In this document: in pieces, positions 1-11,188 of the stretch
How the letters are laid out: every line of letters starts with the position of its first letter
Numbering within the stretch: position 1 is the first letter of the stretch
Assembly (NCBI GenBank): GCA_037367405.1
Contig: JAZKJV010000603.1
Coordinates: 1,054,001 to 1,118,000, forward strand
Source of the DNA: Ottelia alismoides
Taxonomy: Eukaryota; Streptophyta; Magnoliopsida; Alismatales; Hydrocharitaceae
Reading direction: 5' to 3'
DNA: 64,000 nt
Position numbers and translations under genes: made by a program
Notes under the pieces: model-generated
Seen by the model: only the letters and a program-made list of their open reading frames with translations
What the model was told of the DNA's origin: nothing
The model's database searches: none

Positions 1-876
1 CGGACTCGACTCAATAACTTAATGAGCCAGGCTCGCGAGCCCTTATCGAGCCAAGCTCGAGCCTGATTCATCGAACCTTGACTTAATAACCAGCCTTAGA
101 CACAAGTGTAGTTGTAAAAATGAGGTAGGTGTACAAGTGTTAGTATAGAAACTCGAAAGGACAATGTAACCATCTTAAGAAAGAATTTCCAAGTCAAATA
201 CTGTGTAATTTATGGTTGAATGTGGTCGGTAATTGACGTGCAAAATAGTAATATCTTCACGTTAACTTCTAAGGATTAATGCTTTAAATTTCAGTACTTA
301 CAATGGTAATCAAACAGGAGGATGTGCTTAATAGATTGAAAGAGGTAACAAATATTCTCTCCATTCACCTTCTAAGTAAGGATATTAGGCGAGTGCTTGA
401 ACTTGAAAAAAGAAGAAAGGAATTTGTGTTTCCATTTTTACCTCTTGAATCATCCCACACAAAAAATTTTGTTCTAGAGAAGAATTTATGTTGCTTTTAT
501 CACTCCTAAAAAGGTAAAGCCCTATTATCCAATTATTGATTCGAAGCAAATCCATAGCTCACGGAAGATGGGGAAAAAATAAGCCAATAAGAAGTTGAAG
601 AAATCTATAGAAAAATGTATACATATCAGGAGTAAAATGTACACATTTTTCTTCCAAGTAATATGTAGTCCCATATCATGAGAGTAGTACTCCATCAACC
701 AATACATCAGATAACACCCAACCAAACCAATTTATATGCCACAATCATATAAAAACAAGAAAAGAAAATTGCATGGTTCTTATGAACAGGAAGAAGCCAA
801 AACACCATAGCCAAAGAATTTGAATCCTAACTGTACATTTCATACAATTGCACGAAACAGGCCTACTCATGGAACA
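1..876. other. Non-coding 3' flank of the MGDG synthase gene
   Basis: I see no supported gene here. The first 75 bases are rich in GAGCC and CTCGAG words, like dispersed repeats common in plant genomes, but no boundary can be drawn. Short open frames (for example 303-509 plus) show no family motif. The end nearest 933 probably holds the 3' untranslated region and polyadenylation site of the minus-strand gene. Confidence 0.5.
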
Positions 877-896
877 CCCCCCCCCCCCCCCCCCCC
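877..896. repeat. Homopolymer tract of 20 C
   Basis: Twenty consecutive C on the plus strand (poly-G on the coding strand of the neighbouring gene), about 37 bases downstream of the MGDG synthase stop codon. It would lie in the 3' UTR if the transcript extends that far. Its length is likely to vary between individuals and to be error-prone in sequencing. Confidence 0.95.
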
Positions 897-932
897 AACT
901 GTACAAGCTTCAAACACCATCATTCTTGGTGC

Positions 933-3900
933 TTACAATGGATTAAAGAATGATGAAGTTACGGGATATGAAATCTTAGACATGGCACCTTGCTGGAGAG
1001 TGAGCTCATTTATGTCCCTGACAATATCAAAAACAGCTTCTGGTTGTGCTAACTTAAGAGCATTCTCAGACATCTCTTTCAGTTGGCTTGAATCAGGTCC
1101 AAACCACCTTGCAACCAAGTTTGCTGTTTCCTTAGGACTGTTGGAGAAGACACCGGCACCATTATCAACAACATATGGTACATTTCCAACTTCCTGCAGT
1201 AAACCATGTCGTGAACATGGCTCAAAAGGATGTGCAGCTATATATTTACTTGACATTCCAATATGATACTTAAGTTTACGGATGTAGTGTTTATAAGGAT
1301 TGGTTTTGCAATTCAAAAAGGACTAGCGGCAGAGCTTGTTGCCCGCTTGTCTACTATCTCAATGTAACCAACTTCGTAAGATATAATTTCTATAGTAAGT
1401 CATCCATGGATGAAGATTTTATTACAAAAAAAATATGATACTTAATGCCATGTAATTTGCTTTAACCTCTAACCTGTCCTGGAATGAAGTCATTGAGGAT
1501 GATCGGAAGACCACGTATAAGTGCTTCAGCTATTGTACCTGGTCCTGCCTGTATAAAAAAAAGGCCAAATAAGGTTGTAAGTCAAGTTATAATGAAAATT
1601 TGAGATATAGAGATCTATACCAAAAGGAATTTAATGCATGAAAAAACAATGGCAGGTAACCACAACCTTTGTAATAATACAATCACATGCTCCCATCCAT
1701 TTCTCCATCTGTTTCTCAAATCCTCTAATCTGCAATTATCAAAGTGGTTTTATAGAACATGATAAGAACTAGTTCATTAGTAGATCTATAATAGAATGCT
1801 CCAAATAAAATCCTCATATCCTAGAAAAATGTTATCGCTTGAAATAAATAAAAACTTCAACAGAATCAGAAAGAACTAGCCAAACAGATTTTGCAAATCG
1901 TGTTGCATAATTGTGTAAACATCCTTGATTTACTAATAATGAGAGAGTAGAGCAAAAAAATATAGCTTGCCTTGACAGGAATTTTCCATTCATTCGACTT
2001 GAGTGTAGAAGATAAAATTTGGTTGCGACCACATACGACGATCATCTGCCCAATAGGTTGGTCAAGCTCCTTACTGTAAAGTGCTTCTCCTAAGGCTTTG
2101 GCAGTTTTCTTGACTGGACCCATACCCTCACCACCTCCCATCAGCAGAACAGCCGGCAAATCTAGGTCCATCTCTAGTTCCTTTCTCAACTCATCCTGCA
2201 CAGAAATCTAAGCTACTTAAGTTCTGCCAGAAGCCTGAGAAAAATAATACAGTCACTGCGAATTTGACCTTGTTGAGAACTGCCCGACAAAAGGAAGGTC
2301 GAATGGGCAACCCATAGACTTTGATCTGGGAAGGCACCAAGCCTTCAAGGGAAGCCCTTTTAGATACTTCGTCGGAAGGGCAATAACACCTAGTGATATA
2401 GGGGTGAAACCTGGAATTAAAAGCGAAAATCAGGATTCTTAATTAATAGAGTGATGAACACAGGAAGCACATGTCATGACAATTTTAAACATACCACTAA
2501 ATAAATAAACTGCAAGTTAGATTTACTAACCACGTAGGATGGCAAGTATTAAGGTCTGTGATAACAGTCACAAAAATCACTTTCTTATCAAGGCCCTTCC
2601 TTTTTAACACCCACAGAGGTATATGCTGCATGAGAGGATGAACACTAATGATGATATCAGGCTTGTACTTCATTAGTCCAGCCTCCACCCTCCTGTACTC
2701 CAAAATCATAAAGAGGTGTAAAAGCCAACATTTATTGACCTTGCAACTAAAAAAAGCAACTCATGCATTGAGAAGCAGCAGGACCCATCATAATTTGATA
2801 GCAAGTTTCTTATCTCAGGAACTCATAAGAAAGTTCGACCAGCATCATCCTAAACAAATAAATCTCGATATTTTGACAGTACACTCGCACCATTATAATT
2901 TCTGCTTATCGTGAAAAATCCAGTTGTCTGCTACAGAGGGAAGATAAGATGAACGAACCATGAATTTAGTATCCACCCAAACTGTACTTAAATCATCTCC
3001 AATCCCACAAGTGTGTGGCAAACCCCATGTCAGAAAGATATATTAAAGAAATCATACCAATATGAAAATTCACCTATTTCACTAAAACTACAAAGTTGTT
3101 CCCATATGAGATTCATAGCAAACATTTGCATTAGGCAACAACGAAGTCGACAAGATTTCTATACTGATAAATAAAATAGAAATGCATTATTTATAAATAA
3201 AATAGATCAGATTAGAGATGCTTTCGGGATTTCAAGCACCACAGAGTTCCCCTCAGCAAGAGTTCGCTGTCTCATACCCCACGAAGTGGACACGTGGATG
3301 TAACTAAGGAAATTTTTACGAAACTAAACTACAACAAAATAAGAAACCAACATATGACAACAAACATGACAGCGTGTTCATAGGCACAACAGCAAAGCAG
3401 ATTGCAACAGCATGGCTGGTAGCTAGAAATGTTACGAAGGCAAAACTAAACATGAAAAATACTTTCAAATTAGAGGCATTAATCATTATTTCAGAAAACA
3501 GGATCGGAAAGTCACAAGGAATCGTCTTTCCAAACAGATTTATTAACAACAATCGTGGATGAGACATACTCAGCATAGAAGGCAGCAATAGCGGCGAGAT
3601 AACCGGAGTGAATCCAGCGGGGAGATGTCCCATGGAAGGCGACCTTCCAAAGCTGCACGTGCTTCACCATGAACTTGTACGACCTCTCCATGTCGTTCAG
3701 AGGCCACCCTGCGTGCTCCTTCCACACATCCTTCACAAATATCTGCATAGCATCGTGTTGTTTTATGGGCAACTCTACGTTAAGGTCAAAACCCGTAAAA
3801 GAGTTCCGAGATCGAAGGTTCTATCATCAAAAGAATAGATCGGAAAGTCGTATATATCTACCCTATAATCATCCCCGAACTCGATCTGGAATGCGTCCCT

Positions 3901-4167
3901 GATGGCCTCGGCAGACGCCCTGTGGCCGCCACCGGTGTCGCTCATGAGAATGAGGACGTTCTTCGTCCTTTCGGCCCCGATCTGCTCCATCTCCATGGTC
4001 TCTCCAGCGCCATCATCCTCGTCCACCTCCACGTCCTCCACGCCGCCGTACACACCTCCACCGAGGTACGTCGTGCACCGGCGTGCGTGCCACGGGCTGT
4101 TGTAGGCCCGCATGCTCTGCAGCACGGCGTCCTTCAGCGATCTCCTCGGTGACGCCACCGTGACCAT
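933..4167 (-). CDS. MGD2: Monogalactosyldiacylglycerol synthase, type B (MGD2/MGD3-like), 8 exons
   Basis: This enzyme transfers galactose from UDP-galactose to diacylglycerol, making the plastid galactolipid MGDG. Type-B forms lack a cleaved transit peptide and act at the outer envelope. Minus-strand exons in order: 4167-3862, 3742-3570, 2692-2531, 2410-2269, 2195-1971, 1729-1667, 1548-1474, 1193-933. They total 1407 bases in one frame, giving 468 residues, the length I recall for Arabidopsis MGD2. The glycosyltransferase motif [10 protein letters not shown] is at residues 76-85. [12 protein letters not shown] lies in exon 3, [11 protein letters not shown] near 278-288, and [18 protein letters not shown] spans the exon 6/7 junction. 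The protein ends in SSFFNPL. The N-terminus is only about 65 residues and acidic, with no plastid transit peptide visible, which argues for type B. All introns are GT-AG except intron 5. No stop or frameshift interrupts the model. MGD2 versus MGD3 cannot be decided from the window. Confidence 0.95.
1730..1970 (-). other. GC-AG intron (intron 5 of the MGDG synthase gene)
   Basis: On the coding strand exon 5 ends at AAG (1973-1971, lysine of KIPVK) and the intron begins GCAAGC. It ends TTGCAG before exon 6 ([11 protein letters not shown]). No GT donor preserves the conserved KIPVK-IRGFEKQ junction. The donor AAG/GCAAG fits the strong consensus of the minor GC-AG class spliced by the normal U2 machinery. 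Confidence 0.9.
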
Positions 4168-4330
4168 CTCCGTCGTCAGCCGGCCCGCGCTTTCACGGGA
4201 GAACGAGGCGTGCCTGCGTTGTTGGATTGGAGGGAAGCGCGAGGAATGGAGAGCGAGAGAGAGGAGTGGCCGCTTGTATAATAACGACGGTTGAGAAGGG
4301 AGGAGGGCCGACCACGTGTCGGGGAGGTCG
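4168..4330 (-). promoter_or_regulatory. Proximal promoter and 5' UTR of the MGDG synthase gene
   Basis: Reading on the minus strand upstream of the ATG at 4167, the leader is rich in CT/GA. An AT-rich TATA-like stretch (TTATTATAC) lies near 4276-4287. A perfect CACGTG G-box lies at 4313-4318, about 30 bases further upstream. I saw no P1BS phosphate-starvation element (GNATATNC) in the first few hundred bases. Placement is by eye and the transcription start is not known. Confidence 0.5.
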
Positions 4331-4533
4331 GTTGGTTGGTTTGATGATTCGTTCCAGGAATTATGCGAAGAATAACCTCTGTCCCTGGAGTGCCAAGTAA
4401 GCTAACCATTACTTTATTCTATTTTAAATTACCAATATTCAAGTTAGATGCGAATCTGGATGAAAGAATCTTATGGGCAGGTGCCAGCAGTGCGACCCCA
4501 CCGAAATTAGGATCCCCTTCGATAGAGGGGAAC

Positions 4534-4708
4534 GGATCCTCTACTGCTTGACGGGAGGGTAGCAAAGACTATTGTAGGGACGTGCGATGTTTGCTCTTGA
4601 TCGAGCGGTTCGCACGATTTTGCACTATTTAGGGGCTGTGTGAACCACTCGATCACGATCGAGTGGCTCACGCAACCACAGCAAAGATATCACTACAGCA
4701 GAGGATCC
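4534..4708. repeat. Possible foldback MITE upstream of the MGDG synthase gene
   Basis: The 13-base word GGATCCTCTACTG (4534-4546) recurs nearly perfectly in inverted form at 4696-4708. Between them lies a perfect palindrome with 10-base arms, CCACTCGATC and GATCGAGTGG (4645-4654 and 4657-4666, 2-base spacer). This nested inverted-repeat layout suggests a small foldback element or MITE of about 200 bp. I could not find a convincing target-site duplication. Confidence 0.45.
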
Positions 4709-4789
4709 TCTTTGTCGATAGAGAACATGTTCCTCTTAAGAGAAAAAAGAAGACCGGTACGCGTCTCCATCTTCATTCTCATTGTTCCA

Positions 4790-5039
4790 GGACGCGGAGA
4801 AGTAGGACGAGTAGTTTTCCTTGTTAATAAATGCTCTAGACTTGATCTAAAAGCACATCTAAAAAAGCTTGTAAAGAAGATGGTACACGAGACTATCTCG
4901 AACGTGTTGCATCTTCGTTTTCAGGAAAAGCACATCTAAGGATGTGGAGAAGTGGAACATGTAGCTTTTGTTGTTAATCAATGCTTTGGATTTATATGAT
5001 AGAACTCGTCGAAAAAACACATCTCAAAAAGTTTGTTGG
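4790..5039. repeat. Diverged direct duplication
   Basis: Two related segments, about 4790-4876 and 4940-5039, share the order GGAGAAGT, GTAG-TTTT-TTGTTAAT-AATGCT, then AAA-CACATCT and AAAA-GTTTGT. They are about 150 bases apart and clearly diverged. No coding content. Bases 5040-5460 hold nothing I can identify. Confidence 0.45.
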
Positions 5040-5459
5040 AGTTTTTTCCCCACAAAAAATGTGATCAAGACACATTTTAAAAGTGGTTGTGAACAAAATC
5101 GATGAAGAGTACTTATGTTCCGCTTATTTACTTCACCACAAGAAACTCGCGGTACATGTTTTACCTCGGAAAACATAACTTGAGCTTGTTATTCTGGTGA
5201 GTATCTAGCTAATCATGTTAAGAAGTCCAATCAGCTAAGAATTAAGCATAAGACACATGTAAATACAAACAAATACAAACTAATCTACATATAGTTCAAT
5301 GTTGAAATATATAAAGCAACAGTAAAATAGATAAACAAAGAATAAGAACATAAAGAGATATAAAAAGTGAACGCTACTCCGTGATGAGCGGGATGAAGTC
5401 ACAAGAGAAGGCATCAAAGGACTGGATCTTCTTATTATATCTCTCGATGAGTATATGGG

Positions 5460-7200
5460 ATGTAAGGCTCCCTATACAGTCCCACACATAGACCAGATTC
5501 TCACATATAGTAGATGGTAGACTAAACATGAGTGTGAGGTAATAAGATCTTTGAGAAATCGGATTGTCCCTCTATTAGATACTCCAACACTTCCCTTCAT
5601 TCTGATTCTTAGGTACTTGAAGATGCTTTTCATTGTCATCCAGTGTTTCTCTCCATAGCAGGATTGATAACAGCTTACCACTCCCACTGCATGGTAGATG
5701 TCTAGTCTTGTATACATCATGGTATATATCAAGCTTCCTACTGCCGATGCATAAGGGCATCCAGTCATTGATTTTTTCCCTCAACAACGAGGAGTTATCC
5801 CTTCAGATAGGTGAATATCATGTCTTAAGAGAAGGAAGCCTTTCTTGGATTATCCATAATGATTCTTTCCAAGATATTCTTGATATATCCTTGTTGTAAT
5901 AATTCAAATATCATATTTTGTCTATTTCTGAACAACTTCAAACCCAATATGTAAGAGGCTTCTTTGAGATCTTTCATCTTAAAAGTGTTGGACAACCAAA
6001 CCGTAATACTGGACACATACTTGTATCATTCTCAATTATAAGGACGTCATCTACATAAAGTACAATGAACAAGATGACATTCCCACTAAGATTCTTGTAC
6101 ACACAAGGTTCATCTGGATTCTGAACAAAATCATCTCTTTATAGTTTCATCGAATTGGATGTTCCGACTAAGAGAAGCTTGTTTGAGCCTATAGATGGAT
6201 TCAACTTACACACTTTACCTTCCTCGGCTATGAAGCACCATGGTTGCTCCATATAGATATTTTTTTCAAGATCCATTTGGAATGTTCCGATTAAGGAATG
6301 TTGTCTTGACATCCATTTACTAGATGTCATAGTCAAGGTGTGCAGCTACATCAAGAAACGCCCAAATGGATTTAAGCATTGTCATAGGAGAGAATATATA
6401 TCTTATCGTAATCGATTCCTTCTCTATGTATGTATCCCTTGGCCACGAGTGGTGCTTTCCATCAGGTCCCCTCTTTCTCTTGAAGACATGTTTGCACCCA
6501 ATGAGTTTGATCCCTTTAGGTGGATCTTCGACGGTCCATACACCATTCTTGTACATGGAATCTATCTCAGACTTCATTGCTTGCATCCTACTATCCATGT
6601 CACGATCACCCAAAGCTTCATCCAATGAAGTTGGATCATCATCAGACTCTTCTTATACATGCAATCTGTACCTTTCTGGTTGGCTTACAATCCTATAACT
6701 ATTTTTAAAAGGTATGGTCGTGTCATTTTCAATTATATGTTCGGTTTCTAGTGTAGGAACTTCATCGGTCTTGCTAGATTCGATTAGTTCCTCAATTTCA
6801 TTATTTTCTTGACTTCTAAGGAATTCGTCGTCCAGAAATTTAATGTCTCTAGAAATGAATACCTTTTGAGTCACAGGATCATAAAGTTGAAATCCAATAC
6901 CACTCTTTACGTATCTATTGAAGTGGCACCCTATAGTCCAAGATTCCAACTTGCTTGCATCCACGTTTTTATGATGGACCAAACAACCCCAAATCCTCAA
7001 GTGTTATATACTCCCCTTAATTACCACACCAAAGCTCATGAGGGGCTTCATGCACAGATTTAGATGAATCTTGTTTAGGACATAGGTTGCAGTCTCTGCA
7101 TGTCTATAGAAACTAAGAGGTAGGCTTGCTTTACTCATCATTGGTCTCACCATATCCGACTTGATTTTGTTTGATGAGCGCACCTCCCCTTGCGGATAAT
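5460..7200 (-). pseudogene. Broken Ty1/copia integrase, reverse transcriptase and RNase H fragment
   Basis: Read on the minus strand, pieces follow copia order. Integrase end: VRPMMSKASLPLSFYRHAE near 7130-7070, then MRIWGCLV and NVDASKLE around 7000-6930. Reverse transcriptase: MQAMKSEIDSMYKNGVW and VFKRKRGPDGK around 6580-6460, with an intact YVDD active-site box near 6040. Last come FKMKDLKEASYILGLKLF (about 5980) and GCPYASAVGSLIYTMMYTR with YGEKHW (5765-5640), leading to RNase H. Several frameshifts and stops break the frame. It is very similar to Copia-1 at 18.6-20.1 kb, so it is probably the same family. No LTR is recognisable at either end. Confidence 0.85.
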
Positions 7201-7239
7201 ATACAAGAATGTCTTATGATTGTAGTAATCCGTGAAGAG

Positions 7240-10200
7240 AAGAGCATTATCAAATAAAAAATTATAGAAGAGAGAGAGAGAAAGAAGGAAATATAAATGA
7301 ATAAGAAGATAATTTCTCTCTTTTCTATTTCACTTGAGATTTACCAGGTAAGTGTCCCTAGGTCGAACACAAAGAGGCAGAAAGTATACCTAGAATTCGA
7401 GATTGGATTTTGTGATTGAATTTCATCTTCAAAAAACTTTTTTTGTGGTTTTTAGTTTTTATTTTTTTATCGATATTAAATTTTGCAAATTTATATTTTA
7501 TTTTTGTTTTGCAATTTTTATTTGGTTTTCAAGAATGATTAAATTGGAAAAATTAATGATATGTTATAATTTGTGGAATATGTGATAATATATTGTTCTA
7601 ATATAGTGAAAATAAGAAAAGAAAATGCTTTTTTTATTTTCAAAAAGGGAAATTATATTTTCAAATCGATAAATTATATAGTAGATAGGTGATATAATAT
7701 ATGGGGTACTATATAGGTAGGTGACATGAACAAAATAAAGCAACAAGCTCAAAAAGACACACAACAAAAATTAAAATGAAGACTAAGTTCGCAAATTCAA
7801 AGCAAAGCAATAAATGATAAAAAAATCTTGAAAAATGTCTCAAAATCATGCTAGGGTAGTTGGAAAACTACCCTAGAAAAATCAAGAAAAAATAAGCTTC
7901 CTATAGTATCCACTAGTCATAATATGTACAAGGATATAACTGCAATACAAGAAATTAAATGTTCTCGAAAGTAAATGAAATATTTTCATTTAGGTCCCTG
8001 TAGAGGGACCTAAATGAAAATCAATAAATGTTGTGAGACACATGAAGATATCAAAAATCGGTGGGCTGAAGATGCAATTTGTCCATCGCTTCTGCTTGGA
8101 CGGCCTGGATTAGAAGGCAGTCGCTTGATCCGCTCTGTCATTTATGTCCATACGTTGAATACATGTGTGCTTGGAAGTCCTTGAATGTTCTTCCCCAAAT
8201 CAGGAAGAACATCGACGGTAATGAATTCGATCGTCTCCCGGGTCAATTGGTAACAGTTCGAGATAGCTGGAGAGGCAGAAGCTAGGCCAGAAGGGGGCTC
8301 CTCCCCCTTTGAGCTCCCCTGATGCAAGAAAAAGGTTCGAAGATGAAGATCAAGAATTTGTTAGGGCTCTAGGATGCATGAAGAAGGCTTCAAGTCAGGT
8401 GCCGACTCGATTCTAGATATTGTTCCAAATGAAGCAATGATTCTCGTTACAATTGATTCCAAAACATAGCTTCAGAAGATCAAACAACTTGTAAGAAGAA
8501 ATGTGGCTCGATTTGTACTGAGTCAACCTGGAAATGACAAGTTCTTGCATAACAGAATATGGTTCAACAAAGCAAACTTGAGCTTCAAATTTATCAAGGG
8601 ATCAAAGTGAATTGAAGAGGGATTTGGATGCAATTGAAAGGTAGGTGATTAATATGACTAAGAGTAATGATTAAGTGATCTAAAAAGGAATTAAAATGTC
8701 AAAAATTGTGAATGAATTCATCTGTTAATTTAAGGTCGACGAAGTTCCTGGAGCTCTACACAAGCGGTGGAGCTATGATTCAAGGTAGCAAAGCCCTAAA
8801 ACTCTTCCTCGTGCTCTCCTCATCCTTGTGGAGGCTTGAGTACCCTCGGTTGTCACCCAAAGATGGATCTCCAAGCTACGGAAGAAGGGCTCACGGTCTG
8901 TTGGAAATGGAAGTTGGAAAAGTTGTTTGAATGTGCCATCTTTGGAGATTTAAATAGAGAAGATGGAATTCAGTTAGATTGAAGCGAGGATCGAGCGTGG
9001 ATGGTGAATGATCAAATTAGACGATCCAAGTGTTAGATCTGATGTTAGGTTGTTGAAACAAGCTGCAACCGACCTCTTCTTGAAGAAGAAGCATGTGTCA
9101 GCACTACAAAAATCCAGAAGTAATAATACTTTGTAGATTGGGTAATAAATAGTATATAAAGTTATTTTGAATATGTACAAAAATGAAAAATAAATACAAT
9201 TAATTTCTAAATTATGATGTATTGTGTATTTATTAATAATATATATTTTATGATATACAAATAAAATACCAATAAATATATATAATATGCTTTATAAATA
9301 ACATTTATATTTTTAATTTAATATTTTAATAAATAAGGTACCATTTTATATTTTATTAATGTATATAATAATAAATAATATTTGTAGGAATTTTTATGGA
9401 ATTTAATAAATTATTTTATGTAGATTAATAAATACAAGTATATACACTATAATTCATTTTTACAAATTTTTAAGGGTTTCTCATTTATTTAAAACATTAA
9501 ATAATAATTTTATTTTTAAATTTTATTTTATAAATAAACTAAAAGATAAAAAATAATAAAAAAATTACTAAATTAATTGTACTATAAATAGTATATATAA
9601 AATAAATTCAAAAGCCCAGAAACGCAGTTGTCATTAGGTCCCAAAACCGACTTTTTGTAAACGTGCTCTGTCTTCGATAAACCACCTTCATTAGTTAGGC
9701 AATTTTATTTTTTAAACTTTAAAGATGAGTAGAGTGAAATTGGATTCATATGACGAAGTTTTGAGGTTCAAAAGTTGGAAAACTGGCAATTTGTAGTTTA
9801 TATTTCTTGGCATATTTACATGTTGGAATTTTTTATTTTTTAATATTGTATACATATTTTTATATACAAACTAGTGAAGAGTTTATAAAAAATATGTACA
9901 TATGAATTCAGTAAAATTATGTGAAGTTTGTATAAATAAATGTAATTAATGTGTTGTGTACATGGTTAGTTATTTTTTAGTTTTCTTCCTTATCTCCTCC
10001 TACTTTATTGTTTGTCAACCAAGCCATGCTGACTTGGTCTCGGAGATTGGATTATATAAATATATCTTGAATCTATATTTATATTTTTCTTAAGTCATAG
10101 TGTATAATATATACATATTTACAGTCTGCCTTATTGTTTTATTTTTATTTTCCTTATATTTTTTCTTTTCAACATATAAAAATGGATTTATATTCATGAA

Positions 10201-10300
10201 TATGCTTCTGATAAAAAAGTAAATATTTATGCATATTTACATGTATTTTTAAGGATTTTAAGATAAAATAAGATAGAAATATTAATGAATCATGGATTCG
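7240..10300 (-). mobile_element. Family L long LTR (minus orientation; element L-d)
   Basis: The reverse complement follows the family L LTR seen at 22727 and 34919. Its start, equivalent to TGATGAATC, is at 10300. Next come the polypyrimidine/CGAGACCAAG block (9990-10050), the AACCACCTTCATTA block (9680), long A/T tracts, a GC-richer middle (8040-9090), and the GGTCGAACACA block (about 7350) near the 3' end. Immediately beyond 10300 the plus strand reads ACCCCC, the complement of a polypurine tract. So this is the 3' LTR of a minus-strand element. It is heavily diverged and its 3' edge is approximate. No genes. Confidence 0.65.
7851..8021. other. Two perfect short hairpins
   Basis: CTAGGGTAGTT (7851-7861) pairs perfectly with 7866-7876 across a GGAA loop. 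ATTTTCATTTAGGTCCCT (7982-7999) pairs perfectly over 18 bases with 8004-8021 across a GTAG loop. A third, smaller one (AAGGGGG/CCCCCTT) lies at 8291-8309. All are inside the L-d LTR. Confidence 0.9.
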
Positions 10301-11188
10301 TCAACCCCCTCTACTTAAACTTTGCCGGTCCCTTAGCAAACACTTATTTGAAGATTAAGGAAAAAGAAAGTTAGAATGAATTTACTTTCCTAAACCAATT
10401 TATGAAAACAGACAAAGGGCAGTGCATGAGCAGGCCTTAAAATAAGCATTTTGTCGAACCCTTAACTAGGATTAGGATTTTAGTCTTAACAGTCCTCAAG
10501 GTCCAGAAATCTATATTCAGGTTCTCCTCAACAGCCAGCTCAGATACACTTATCCATCATGCTAACTCTTTCGACATTGAAATCAATTTGTATTGTGTGT
10601 GAAATGTGTTAGCTATTCATGCTTAAGGAGGCGAATAAACTGACCACCCAAGTAATACACTCCCATGACCTCCTCATCTAGCTACTCGATCCTTGAGGGG
10701 GGGTATTCCCTTCTAAAATTAGGTATGTGTTGTATCCACAATCGAAAAGGGAAGTAAGTAGATGAATGAGAAAGGAACCAGTGTGTGACCAGTGTAGTCA
10801 TATCTCCTTGTGTAGCTTGACTAGTGTAGCCAAGTCTCTACCAAGATATGCAGGATCTATGAAGCTTAGACCATTTTTAGTCAACAATGTACTTTATAAA
10901 TTTTCTCTGATGGATATAGAATCTTTTGTTTTGTCCATGTTTTGGGTTGTAAAAATAATTGCAATGCATTCTTGTGTGTCCCGACGGATATAAAATCTTT
11001 TGTTTTGCCCATGTTTTGGGGTCTTAGAAAAATTATGCCAGCAGATCATCCCTCATTTGAAGTTTTATTGCAACCCCACGACTACCGTCTTTAGATATCT
11101 ACACCACTAGATAAGGATGAAAATGCACCATTAAAATGAACGGCCCTTCGTAACCCCGTGCACGTCGAGCTAAGTATGGAGTGCATAA
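10301..11188 (-). mobile_element. 3' internal domain of family L element L-d
   Basis: The reverse complement matches the end of the L-a internal domain (30480-31055). Shared words include ACTACACTGGTCA, GGCTACAC and AGAAGGGAATACCCC followed by CTCAAGG or CTCGAGG. It abuts the L-d LTR at 10300 and stops at the Copia-1 5' LTR (11189), so Copia-1 inserted here. No coding capacity is visible. Confidence 0.65.

Noticed and set aside
820..1266. 148-codon plus-strand frame
   Set aside because: It is antisense to the last MGDG synthase exon and includes the poly-C tract as a proline run.
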